Positions 1 to 7,172 of a stretch of DNA of 12,253 nucleotides are shown here, piece by piece (within the stretch, counting starts at the first letter, position 1; every line of letters starts with the position of its first letter). Source of the DNA: Jatrophihabitans sp. (GTDB taxonomy: Bacteria > Actinomycetota > Actinomycetes > Mycobacteriales > Jatrophihabitantaceae); NCBI GenBank assembly GCA_004299665.1, contig SCQZ01000432.1, positions 1 through 12,253 on the forward strand. The letters run 5' to 3'. The notes under the pieces were generated by a model. The model was given only the letters and a program-made list of their open reading frames with translations, was not told the DNA's origin and made no database searches. Position numbers and translations under genes: made by a program.

Positions 1-852
1 GCCGTGACGACGGGCTGGGTGCTCGTCCTGGGCCTGCCGGCGAGCGGCTGGCTGCTCGGCCTCGCCGGCGGCGGGACCTACACCACCGATCTCATCGAGG
101 CGGCCGGCGGCAAGCCGCACGTCTCGAGCTTCTTCGAGTACACGTGGTCGCTCGCGGTGGAGGAGCAGTTCTACCTGATCTGGCCGCTGCTGGTCGTGGG
201 GCTGGTCCTGGTGTCCCGGCGCCTGTCGCGCTGGACGCTGGGCGGCTGCTGCCTGCTGCTGGCCGCGGCCAGCGTCGCCGATCGTGCCGCGTTGGTGGCG
301 GCGCACGCGAGTTCGGAGCGGGTGAACTTCGCGCTCGACACGAACGTGGCGCCGATAGCGCTGGGGGCGGTGCTGGCGGTGCTCACGTCACGCGGCGTCC
401 CGCGGCGGGTCCGGGGCGGCGCCTCGCTCGTCGGAGCGGTCGCGCTCGGCCTGCTCGCGCTGATCGCCACCCGGCCCGCCTGGGCACCCTCGTGGCACCT
501 GCACGAGCACCGCTTCGGGCTGCTGCCGTTGCTGGCTGTCCTCGCCGTCGCGGGGCTGGCCCTGGCTCCGCTGGGGGGCGCCGGGAGGCTGGTCGGGGTG
601 CGGCCGCTGGCCTACCTCGGGCGGCTGTCGTACGGCCTGTACCTGTGGAACATGCTGTTCATGGACGGCTTCACCCAGATCCTCGGACGCAAGCCGGCGC
701 ACGCCGGGTGGGCGGGCCTGGTGTGGGCGCTGGCCCTGGTCGCGGTCTGCGCGCTGTCCCACCGCTACGTCGAGGTGCCGCTGCGTCGGCGCTGGGCCCA
801 CCGCCGCGTGCCCGCGGTCGTGGCGACGACGCCGCTGCCGGTCGCCGTCTAG
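1..852 (+). CDS. Acyltransferase 3 family membrane protein (OafA/YrhL-like), 5' truncated
   Basis: The reading frame is open from the first base and ends at TAG 850-852, so the gene starts upstream of the window; the GTG at position 4 is probably an internal valine. The diagnostic element is SLAVEEQFYLIWP, encoded from 148, a hallmark of acyltransferase 3 (OafA/YrhL) proteins. Several hydrophobic segments follow, and a late YLGRLSYGLYLWN stretch (about 613-651) matches the conserved C-terminal region of the family. The visible part has 283 codons; the missing N-terminus should hold the first membrane helices and the conserved Arg/His motif. Family members are integral membrane O-acyltransferases that acetylate or acylate cell-surface sugars, peptidoglycan or secreted metabolites. 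The substrate cannot be read from sequence. The C-terminal tail is short and arginine-rich, without the SGNH domain some relatives carry. add follows 9 bases later but appears to have its own promoter. Confidence 0.88.
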   Translation, partial: AVTTGWVLVLGLPASGWLLGLAGGGTYTTDLIEAAGGKPHVSSFFEYTWSLAVEEQFYLIWPLLVVGLVLVSRRLSRWTLGGCCLLLAAASVADRAALVAAHASSERVNFALDTNVAPIALGAVLAVLTSRGVPRRVRGGASLVGAVALGLLALIATRPAWAPSWHLHEHRFGLLPLLAVLAVAGLALAPLGGAGRLVGVRPLAYLGRLSYGLYLWNMLFMDGFTQILGRKPAHAGWAGLVWALALVAVCALSHRYVEVPLRRRWAHRRVPAVVATTPLPVAV

Positions 853-855
853 TCT
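850..855 (+). promoter_or_regulatory. Candidate -10 box (TAGTCT) for a leaderless add transcript
   Basis: TAGTCT fits the actinobacterial -10 consensus TANNNT and is followed by exactly six bases before the ATG of add at 862. That would place the transcription start on the A of the start codon. The box overlaps the acyltransferase stop codon. There is no Shine-Dalgarno-like purine run before add, which supports a leaderless message. No clear -35 is seen. This is a pattern match only. Confidence 0.45.
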
Positions 856-861
856 CGGCCT

Positions 862-1929
862 ATGCCACAGCCGTTGACCGAGGAGACGATCCGCCGCGCG
901 CCGAAGGTGCTCCTGCACGACCACCTGGACGGCGGCCTGCGGCCACGCACGATCGTCGAACTCGCCGACGAGTGCGGGTACGACGCCCTGCCGGCGACCG
1001 ACCCGGACAAGCTCGGCGTCTGGTTCCGGGAGGCTGCCGACTCCGGGTCGCTGGAGCGCTACCTGCAGACCTTCGCCCACACCGTCGCCGTCATGCAGAC
1101 GGTGGACGGCCTGCACCGGGTGGCGTGCGAGGCCGCCGAGGACCTGGCCGCCGACGGCGTCGTCTACGCCGAGGTGCGCTGGGCGCCGGAGCAGCACACC
1201 ACCGAGGGGCTGTCGCTCGAGGAGGTGGTCGAGGCGGTGCTCGCGGGCTTTCGCGAGGGCGAACGCCGCAGCGGCGGCCGGATCCGTGTCGGCGCGATCG
1301 TCACCGCGATGCGCCACGCCGCACGCTCGAGCGAGATCGCGCACCTCGCCGTCGAGTACCGCGACCGGGGCGTCGTCGGCTTCGACATCGCCGGCGCCGA
1401 GGCGGGCTTCCCGCCCACGCGGCACCTGGACGCCTTCGAGTACCTGCGCCGGGAGAACTTCCACTTCACCATCCACGCGGGGGAGGCGTTCGGGCTGCCG
1501 TCGATCTGGGAGGCGATCCAGTGGTGCGGCGCGGACCGGCTCGGCCACGGCGTGCGGATCGTCGACGACATCACCGCGGGGGGGCACCTGGGCAGGCTGG
1601 CGCAGTACGTTCGCGACAAGCGCATCCCGCTGGAGATGTGCCCGTCCTCGAACGTGCAGACGGGTGCGGCATCGTCCATCGCGGAGCACCCGATCGGGCT
1701 GCTGCGCAAGCTGTACTTCCGGGTCACCGTCAACACCGACAACCGCCTGATGAGCGGCACGTCGATGACGCGCGAGATGGCCCTGCTGGCGGACGCCTTC
1801 GGCTACGGCTGGGCGGACCTGCAGTGGTTCACGCTCAACGCGATGAAGAGCGCGTTCATCCCGTTCGACGAGCGGCTCGCGATCATCAACGAGACGATCA
1901 AGCCTCGGTACGCGGCGTTGTCGGCCTGA
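862..1929 (+). CDS. add: Adenosine deaminase
   Basis: 355 aa enzyme that hydrolyses adenosine and deoxyadenosine to inosine and deoxyinosine in the cytoplasm (purine salvage). The amidohydrolase metal and catalytic set is complete: H19 and H21 in LLHDHLDGG, H205 and E208 in IHAGEAFG, H229 in LGHGVRI, and D293 in VNTDNRLMS. H19, H21, H205 and D293 should bind zinc; E208 and H229 are catalytic. The residue after the metal aspartate is Asn294, where classical enzymes have a second Asp; as I recall the mycobacterial enzyme also has Asn here. The sequence resembles the mycobacterial enzyme along its whole length (for example FDIAGAEAG, PSSNVQTGA, NAMKSAFIPFD). The ATG at 862 is chosen because the conserved N-terminus begins there; no ribosome binding site precedes it. 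The gene converges on vapC with 8 bases between the stop codons. Confidence 0.96.
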   Translation: MPQPLTEETIRRAPKVLLHDHLDGGLRPRTIVELADECGYDALPATDPDKLGVWFREAADSGSLERYLQTFAHTVAVMQTVDGLHRVACEAAEDLAADGVVYAEVRWAPEQHTTEGLSLEEVVEAVLAGFREGERRSGGRIRVGAIVTAMRHAARSSEIAHLAVEYRDRGVVGFDIAGAEAGFPPTRHLDAFEYLRRENFHFTIHAGEAFGLPSIWEAIQWCGADRLGHGVRIVDDITAGGHLGRLAQYVRDKRIPLEMCPSSNVQTGAASSIAEHPIGLLRKLYFRVTVNTDNRLMSGTSMTREMALLADAFGYGWADLQWFTLNAMKSAFIPFDERLAIINETIKPRYAALSA

Positions 1930-1937
1930 TCGCGTCG

Positions 1938-2321
1938 CTATTGCGTGGCGTCGACGAGGAAGTCAAGCCCGAGGCCCAGCAACCGGGTGTCGGCGGTGAC
2001 GAACGTGAGGCCGTCGCTCGCGGCCTGGGCGACGAGCATCCGATCGAACGGGTCGTGCCGGGCGAGTTCGGGGAAGGCCGACATCGCGGCAACCTGGCGC
2101 GCCGTGAGCGGTAGTTCGATCAGCCCCGCGTCGGTGATCGATCGCGCGAGGTCGTCCGGTGCGCGAAGCTTCCCCAACGCGGACTTGATCATGATTTCGG
2201 CCATCGATACCGCCGACGCGTGGACGAGGTCGCCGGACCCGAGTCGGGCGCGGGCGCCTCGCCCGATCCGAGAACTTCGAGCAAGCGCCCACAGCAACAC
2301 GTGGGTATCAAGCAGGATCAT
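1938..2321 (-). CDS. vapC: VapC-type PIN-domain toxin (putative ribonuclease)
   Basis: 127 aa, a typical length for a PIN-domain toxin. The acidic residues that bind Mg2+ in PIN nucleases are present: D5 (MILLDTHVLLW), E42 (VSMAEI), D90 and D93 (RHDPFDRML), and D111 (VTADTRL). The subgroup resembles the one with the TxxLLW start and HDPFDR motif. Family toxins cleave RNA, often tRNA or rRNA, and are held inactive by the antitoxin encoded just upstream. The ATG (2319-2321) lies inside the antitoxin gene, giving a 14-base overlap (2308-2321) and likely translational coupling. The specific RNA target cannot be predicted. The gene looks intact. The vapC name reflects family membership rather than a proven orthologue. 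Confidence 0.93.
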   Translation of the reverse strand: MILLDTHVLLWALARSSRIGRGARARLGSGDLVHASAVSMAEIMIKSALGKLRAPDDLARSITDAGLIELPLTARQVAAMSAFPELARHDPFDRMLVAQAASDGLTFVTADTRLLGLGLDFLVDATQ

Positions 2322-2565
2322 CGTCGAGCCCCCACTCCGGACCGTACATCGCCCGGATCTCGGCGTCGGCCGTGTCGAAGCCGTCGTCGTCGAACTCGAT
2401 CTGCCCCGCCAACGTGTCGAACCGCAGCCGTGAGCCCTGGTGGGGCACCAGGTCGACCATCGGCTTGCCGGCCTTGGAGATGATCACGCGTTCGCCCGCC
2501 ACGGCGCGCTCGATCAGCTTGGACAGCTGCGTCTTCGCCTCGTAGATGTTCACCTCGACGGTCAT
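2308..2565 (-). CDS. Phd/YefM-family antitoxin, partner of VapC
   Basis: 85 aa. The N-terminal half (MTVEVNIYEAKTQLSKLIER, then AGERVIISKAGKPMVDLVP) is the Phd/YefM fold, which dimerises and binds operator DNA. The acidic C-terminal tail (FDDDGFDTADAEIRAMYGPEW) is the kind of extended segment that wraps around and blocks a PIN toxin. It lies directly upstream of, and overlaps, the toxin gene, the usual toxin-antitoxin order. The ATG at 2565 is preceded by TACGAT and six bases, with no ribosome binding site, so the message may be leaderless. The TA complex probably represses this promoter. A (GACCA)4 repeat lies just upstream. Confidence 0.93.
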   Translation of the reverse strand: MTVEVNIYEAKTQLSKLIERAVAGERVIISKAGKPMVDLVPHQGSRLRFDTLAGQIEFDDDGFDTADAEIRAMYGPEWGLDDDPA

Positions 2566-2571
2566 GGCGCC

Positions 2572-2577
2572 ATCGTA
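2572..2577 (-). promoter_or_regulatory. Candidate -10 box (TACGAT) for the antitoxin-toxin operon
   Basis: Read on the minus strand, TACGAT is followed by GGCGCC (itself a palindrome) and then the antitoxin ATG. The six-base spacing places the transcription start at the start codon, the leaderless arrangement. The -35 position would fall within the TGGTC repeats and does not match TTGACA, so strength cannot be judged. Confidence 0.45.
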
Positions 2578-2579
2578 CT

Positions 2580-2599
2580 GACCAGACCAGACCAGACCA
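2580..2599. repeat. Pentanucleotide tandem repeat (GACCA)4
   Basis: Four perfect copies of GACCA run through 2580-2599, followed by a further G. They lie between the stop of the GH3 lipoprotein gene and the antitoxin start; on the minus strand they read (TGGTC)4, just upstream of the antitoxin -10 candidate. They may be an operator or spacer element, or simply a slippage-prone microsatellite. Confidence 0.9.
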
Positions 2600-2605
2600 G
2601 GCCAA

Positions 2606-3820
2606 CTAACTCAGCAGGCCGCGGTGCTGCTTGGCCGTCAGGACACGCAGCGCGGCGGCGTCGACCAGGGCGGCGAACACCGGGTCCTGCTGCGCGCGCG
2701 CGATCACCGCGGCCGTCATCGCCGGTATCTGGGACGCGTCGACGGTCAGGACCATGTCACCACCGGCGGCGAGGAAGTCGACGGCGCGCTCACCGATCGC
2801 CACGTTGGCGACACTCGCCGCCGCGCCGAGGTCGTCACTGATCACGACCCCGCCGTAGCCCAGTTGCGTGCGCAGGATGCCGGTGACGATCTTCGCGGAG
2901 AACGCGGCGGGGATCCCCGGGTCGAGCTTGCTGTAGATCGCGGTGGACACCATGACGAACGGCACCTTCGCCTTGATCGCCGCGGTGTACGGCGTCACGA
3001 AGAACGGGTCGTCGGGGGTGGTCACCGAGTCGGTCACGCCGGCCGTCGTGTCGGTGTTGCCGCTGACGCGGCCCAGGCCCGGGAAGTGCTTGACGGTGGC
3101 GTCGACCCCGGCGGCCTCGAGCCCCTTGACGACGGCGGTGCCGTGGTCGGCGACCGAGGCGGGATCCGAGCCGAACTGCCGGTCGAGATCACCGATCGGG
3201 GGGTTCGGCCCGAAGCCGGCCGGGACCACGTCCAGGACCGGGGCGAGGTCCACGTTCACGCCCGCGGCCCGCAGCGCACCGCCCCAGGTGGTCGCCTGGA
3301 CCTGCAGTTGCGACGGTGACATCCGGCCCTGCTGGACCGCCGAGGGGATGGCCGGGAAGCCCGGGCCGCGCAGCCGCTGGACCTGGCCGCCCTCCTGGTC
3401 GGTCGCGATGAACAGCCCGAGGTAGTTCGGCGCCAGTGCCTGCAACTGCTTGGTCAGCGCCGCGATCGCGTCCACCCCCGCCGTGCTGTTGCCGTCCAGG
3501 ATCACCGAGCCGACGTCGTACTGGGCGATCGCCGCCTGCGTGGCCGGGTCGAGGCCGCTGGTCGGGCAGTCCACCATGAACAACTGCCCGACCTTCTGCT
3601 GCAGGGTGAGCCGGGCGAGGTACTGCTGCGGCAGGCTGGTCGACGACGGGCTCGCCGAGGGCGTGGGGGAAGGTGTCGGGGAGGGCGTCGCCGACGAACT
3701 GGGCCTGCTGGCCGCCGTGGCCGGCGACGACGTGCGGGCCGGTGCCAGCACCGACGTCGAGCATGCCGTGAGCGCGCAGACGCCCGCCATCATCAGCAGG
3801 GCGAGCCGGCGCACCGGCAC
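2606..3820 (-). CDS. Glycoside hydrolase family 3 lipoprotein, beta-N-acetylhexosaminidase-like
   Basis: 404 aa from a GTG at 3820. The N-terminus is a lipoprotein signal: basic VRR, a hydrophobic core, then lipobox LTAC with C20 as the lipidated cysteine, so the mature protein should be anchored outside the membrane. A Ser/Pro/Thr-rich linker spans about residues 21-62. The GH3 barrel follows: QKVGQLFMVD (75-84), ATDQEGGQ (139-146), KHFPGLG (244-250) and VVISDDLG (325-332), with D329 the likely nucleophile. The family includes NagZ-like enzymes that remove N-acetylglucosamine from peptidoglycan or chitin fragments. Unusually, the histidine of the NagZ KHFPGHGxxxxDSH loop is absent: the loop reads KHFPGLG then RVSGNTDTT. 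An alternative GTG at 3814 is better spaced from the GGGGGA run and would remove two residues. Starts further upstream would lose the N-terminal signal peptide and overlap the divergent gene. Confidence 0.9.
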   Translation of the reverse strand: MPVRRLALLMMAGVCALTACSTSVLAPARTSSPATAASRPSSSATPSPTPSPTPSASPSSTSLPQQYLARLTLQQKVGQLFMVDCPTSGLDPATQAAIAQYDVGSVILDGNSTAGVDAIAALTKQLQALAPNYLGLFIATDQEGGQVQRLRGPGFPAIPSAVQQGRMSPSQLQVQATTWGGALRAAGVNVDLAPVLDVVPAGFGPNPPIGDLDRQFGSDPASVADHGTAVVKGLEAAGVDATVKHFPGLGRVSGNTDTTAGVTDSVTTPDDPFFVTPYTAAIKAKVPFVMVSTAIYSKLDPGIPAAFSAKIVTGILRTQLGYGGVVISDDLGAAASVANVAIGERAVDFLAAGGDMVLTVDASQIPAMTAAVIARAQQDPVFAALVDAAALRVLTAKQHRGLLS

Positions 3821-3852
3821 ATCATCCCCCACGCGCCGCGGCCATCTGCGCG

Positions 3853-3858
3853 TATCGT
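3853..3858 (+). promoter_or_regulatory. Weak candidate -10 box (TATCGT) for the zinc-ribbon/ABC unit
   Basis: TATCGT matches TANNNT and lies in the 68-base divergent gap, upstream of the ribosome binding site of the next gene. No convincing -35 is visible. Weak evidence. Confidence 0.25.
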
Positions 3859-3874
3859 CTCGCCCGGAGGGAAC

Positions 3875-3881
3875 GGGAGGG
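3875..3881 (+). promoter_or_regulatory. Ribosome binding site GGGAGGG
   Basis: A strong Shine-Dalgarno match, seven bases before the ATG at 3889. It fixes the start of the zinc-ribbon protein and contrasts with the SD-less starts elsewhere in the window. Confidence 0.75.
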
Positions 3882-3888
3882 ACCGCAC

Positions 3889-5526
3889 ATGATCTGCCCC
3901 GCTTGTGGCACCGACTCCGGGAACGCGGCCGCGCCGCTCTGCGCGCGGTGCGGTGCGCCGATGCCCGCGCCGCCCCCCGCGGGACCGCCCGCCGGCTGGG
4001 CGCCCCCGCCGCCGGGCTGGGCGCCGCCGCCGGCAGCCCCCGCGACCGAGCCGCGCACCAGTTACCTGAGCACGCCGCCATCGGACGCGTGGGCGCCGGT
4101 GCAGCCCGATCCCTCCGCGGGCCCCGGGGCGGGTCGCCGCCGCGTCTCCCGTCGCGCTCTCACCGCGTCGGTCGGCGCGGTGATCGTGATCGCGGCCGGA
4201 GCGGTGACCGCCGTCGTGCTGACCTCCGCCAACTCCGGCTCCGGCGGCGCGGACACGCCGCAGGCAGCGGTGACCGGCGCGGTGCAGGCCGCGGTGCGCC
4301 AGGACATCGACGGCGCGCTGTCGTTCGTGGACCCGGCCGAGCGGCGGACCCTGAGCGCCCTGGTGTCCGCCGCCCGGGGCAAGGTGTCGCGCGGCGGCCT
4401 GCTCGCCGCGACCGGTGTCCCGGCACCGTGGGTGAGTGTGCGGGCGAGCGGTGTCGCCGCCAAGGTGGTCGCGCAACACCGCAGCGTCGCGTTCGTCACG
4501 CTCGACGCCGGCACCTTCGAGGCGACGATCGACGAGAACAAGATGCCGGCCGGCGCCCGCCCGACCCATCCGGTGGTCGAGCACCGGACGGCGACCGTGC
4601 AGGGCCAGAACCTGCACACCAGGTACGGGCACGTGGACACCTCCTCGAGCATCGCAGTCGTGCAGGTGAACGGCCGCTGGTACCTGAGCCCGACCACCAC
4701 GGCGCTCGAGCAGATCCGCCGGTCGGCAGGGCTGCCGGAGCCCGACTTCGACGCGCCGGCACAACTCGGACCCGGAGCGAGGTCGCCGTCGGACATCTAC
4801 GCGGGCCTGGCCGCGGCCCTCGCCGCGCACGACCTGCGCGCCCTCGCCGGGTTCGTCTCGCAGAGCGAGCTGCCCGAACTCGCCGCCTACTACCCCGTCT
4901 TCGCCTCGCAGCTCACCGGCAGCCTGCAGCAGGCGAGCATCTCCGTCTCCGACATCACCACCTCGACCCAGCAGATGTCCAACGGGCTGGTACGGGTGCA
5001 ACTGGACTCGGCGACCGTGCACGGGCCCAGCGGGGACGTGACCTACAGCGGCGACTGCGTGTCCGGCACCGCGGTCGGAGCCCGCCGCTGCGAACCGGCG
5101 GACTTCAGCCGCCTGACGGGATGGAAGTCGCCGTTCGTCGTCGTCGGGCAGGACAACGGCGGGTGGCGCATCCAGCCGATCGCCACCGTCATGGAGTACC
5201 TGCGCGAGGCCGAGGCGAGCGGCAGCGCGAACGCCCTCTACCGGCGCATGGGCCTGTTCCGGGCGGTCCCGGCCTCCGCGACGCTGCACGTCGGTCCCGG
5301 CCAGCGGGTCACGCTCAACGACGGCGGATTCGCGAACGTCACGGTGCAGGCCGCGCCGAACGCGTGCCTGACCGGGTCCTCCGGCGGCGCCCGGATGATC
5401 TGGTACGGCGCTCAGGGCGACAACGGCTGTTACCTGGTCCCGGCGAGCGGGCGCATCGAGGCCACCGTCATCAGCGGGAGGGGCGACGTCAGCAGCACCG
5501 TCACCGTCGACATCGGCCAGCGATGA
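3889..5526 (+). CDS. Zinc-ribbon, single-pass membrane protein with duplicated NTF2-like ectodomain (TcaA-like layout)
   Basis: 545 aa; function unknown. The N-terminus is a four-cysteine zinc ribbon (C3, C6, C18, C21: CPAC...CARC). Residues 25-80 are Pro/Ala/Gly-rich with two GWAPP repeats. A basic stretch (RRRVSRR, 83-89) precedes one membrane helix (about 90-112), so the ribbon should face the cytoplasm and the rest lie outside. The ectodomain appears to hold two copies of one module: about 123-278, ending NGRWYLSP (261-268), and about 299-441, ending NGGWRIQP (423-430), a pattern typical of NTF2-like/DUF4878 folds. A beta-rich C-terminal part (about 455-545) follows. C390/C401 and C493/C514 could form disulphides. 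This order (ribbon, helix, ectodomain repeats) resembles staphylococcal TcaA and Bacillus YvbJ, but that is an analogy of layout. Its stop overlaps ATG 5523 at the head of the ABC transporter gene (ATGA). Confidence 0.85.
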   Translation: MICPACGTDSGNAAAPLCARCGAPMPAPPPAGPPAGWAPPPPGWAPPPAAPATEPRTSYLSTPPSDAWAPVQPDPSAGPGAGRRRVSRRALTASVGAVIVIAAGAVTAVVLTSANSGSGGADTPQAAVTGAVQAAVRQDIDGALSFVDPAERRTLSALVSAARGKVSRGGLLAATGVPAPWVSVRASGVAAKVVAQHRSVAFVTLDAGTFEATIDENKMPAGARPTHPVVEHRTATVQGQNLHTRYGHVDTSSSIAVVQVNGRWYLSPTTTALEQIRRSAGLPEPDFDAPAQLGPGARSPSDIYAGLAAALAAHDLRALAGFVSQSELPELAAYYPVFASQLTGSLQQASISVSDITTSTQQMSNGLVRVQLDSATVHGPSGDVTYSGDCVSGTAVGARRCEPADFSRLTGWKSPFVVVGQDNGGWRIQPIATVMEYLREAEASGSANALYRRMGLFRAVPASATLHVGPGQRVTLNDGGFANVTVQAAPNACLTGSSGGARMIWYGAQGDNGCYLVPASGRIEATVISGRGDVSSTVTVDIGQR

Positions 5527-7168
5527 GCTGGTCGGCGCGGCGCCCCCGCTGGCGGTCCGGAACCTCGGGCGCGGCGGGCGGACCCGCCGGCTCACGGACG
5601 TCACCTTCACCGCGGAACGCGGCCGCCTCGTCGCCCTGATAGGGGTGAGCGGGGCGGGCAAGTCGACCCTGCTGCAGGTCCTCGCGGGGCTGCTGGCGGC
5701 GGACCGCGGCGAGTGCGTCGTCACCGGGCGGGTGGGGTACGTGCCGCAGGTCGACGCCCTGCATCCGGAGCTGCCGGTCCGGGCGGAGCTGCGGTTCGCC
5801 GCGCGGCTGCGCTGCCCGGGCCTGGACGGCGCGGCGATCGAGCGGCGCATTGGCGAGGTGCTCGCCGAACTCGGCATCGCGGCGCTCCGCGACCGGGTGA
5901 TCGCCACGCTGTCGGCGGGCGAGCGCAAGCGCGTCAGCGTCGCGATCGAACTGCTCGGCGACCCTGACCTGCTGCTGCTCGACGAGGCGACGGCGGGGAT
6001 CGACCCGCGCCACGAGGTGGGGCTGCTGCGTCACCTGCGCCGGCTGGCCGACTCCGGGTGTGCCGTCGTCCTCGCGACGCACTCGACGCTCGCGCTGGGC
6101 GAGTTCGACCGGCTGCTGTTGCTGGGCCGTGCCGGGCGCCAGCTCTACTTCGGCCCGCCGGAGCAGGCGCTGCGGCTGGCGGGCGCGGGCACCTACGTCG
6201 AGCTGTTCGAGCGGGACGACGTGATCGCCGGCACGGCGGTGGCGGTCACCGACGGGGCTCCCGGGACGGACGCCGCTCGCGTTCCCGGCCGCAGCGCCCC
6301 CGGCGGCCGCACCCTCGGCGGCCGCGCCCTCGGCCCGCTCGTGCGGCGTGAGTTCGTGCGGCTGGTCCGGGAGCGACGGCGCCTGCTGCTCCTCGCGCTG
6401 CAGGCACCGCTGTTGGGCCTGCTCGTCCGCGCGATGGCCGGCCCGGACGGCCTCGGGCTCGGGGCGCTGTCGCTGAACCTGACCGCGCGCCGGGTGGTGC
6501 TGACGCTCGTGCTCAGCGCGCTGTGGCTCGGCGCCACCAATGCCGTGCTGGAGATCGTCAAGGACCGGGCCGTGATCTCCCGCGAGCGGGTGGCCGGCAT
6601 CCGGCCCGCGGGGCGGCTGGTCGCCAAGGCGCTCGTGCTGGCGGCGGTGGGCGGTGTGCAGGCGGTGGTCCTGGTGGCCGTCGGGGTGGCCGGATCGCCG
6701 CCACCGGTCGCCCCTGCCGCCGGCGGGCCGTGGTGGCTGGTGCTGGTCGTCACGCTGTGGGCGTGCGGGTTCGCCACCGCGTGCGTCGCGCTGGCGCTGT
6801 CGGCCTGGGCGAACCGCGGTGAGGTGGCGCTCGCGGTGCTGCCGCTCGTCCTGGTGCCGCAGTTGGTGCTCAGCGGGGGCGTGATGGCGATGCAGGACGC
6901 GCCGGCGCTGCGGGCCGTCAGCTACGTCGCAACCGCGCGGTGGGGGATGTCGGCGGTCGCGTCGGCGGTCGACCTGCGCGGGATCGAGACCTCGACCGTG
7001 GTGCCGATCCCGCTGGACCACCAGGCCCTGTCGGTGGTGCGCCACCAGGACGCGGACCGGTACTGGAACGCCGACGCCGCGACATGGTGGACCGACCTGG
7101 GGGTGCTGGCGGCGCTCGCGGCGGCGTTCCTGGTACTGGCCGCCTGGGGCGTCCGCCGCCGGGACTGA
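5523..7168 (+). CDS. ABCG-type half-transporter (ATPase fused to ABC-2 permease); start uncertain
   Basis: One polypeptide with an N-terminal ATPase and C-terminal membrane domain. Walker A GVSGAGKST is encoded at 5642-5668, the Q-loop Gln at 5747, the signature LSAGE at 5909-5923, Walker B LLLLDE from 5975 and the H-loop His at 6080. The permease has about six hydrophobic segments from about 6385 on, and an ISRERVAGIRPAGRL stretch matching the RExxG region of ABCG/White-type exporters. Such proteins dimerise and usually export lipids or drugs; the substrate is unknown. The N-terminus is odd. ATPase homology begins near 5543 (PPLAVRNL...RRLTDVTF) in a frame with no ATG, GTG or TTG before the GTG at 5645, which lies inside Walker A. 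The ATG at 5523 overlaps the previous stop but is in another frame; one extra C in the C5 run at 5543-5547 would join them. CTG at 5528 or 5549 is the alternative. The end is firm, four bases from the glpK stop. Confidence 0.85.
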
Positions 7169-7172
7169 CGGA

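Noticed and set aside
144..2114. Long open frames antiparallel to or out of phase with real genes (also near 388-1689, 3450-5639, 3793-5928, 5501-7342, 6922-8235, 8314-10479, 8766-10556)
   Set aside because: They are arginine-, proline- and glycine-rich, contain no recognisable domain, and fully overlap genes with clear family motifs. Such frames are expected in very GC-rich DNA, where stop codons are rare.
3610..3700. Repetitive G-rich stretch as a repeat element
   Set aside because: It simply encodes the Ser/Pro/Thr linker (SPTPSPTPSASP) of the lipoprotein on the minus strand.
3821..4081. N-terminal extension of the GH3 lipoprotein to about 490 residues
   Set aside because: It would bury the lipoprotein signal peptide inside the protein and overlap the start of the divergent zinc-ribbon gene.
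3889..7168. Single fused zinc-ribbon/ABC polypeptide made by +1 frameshifting at CGA-UGA (5521-5526)
   Set aside because: The frame arithmetic works, but with only one membrane helix in the first protein the ATPase would end up outside the cell, so a separate start is far more likely.
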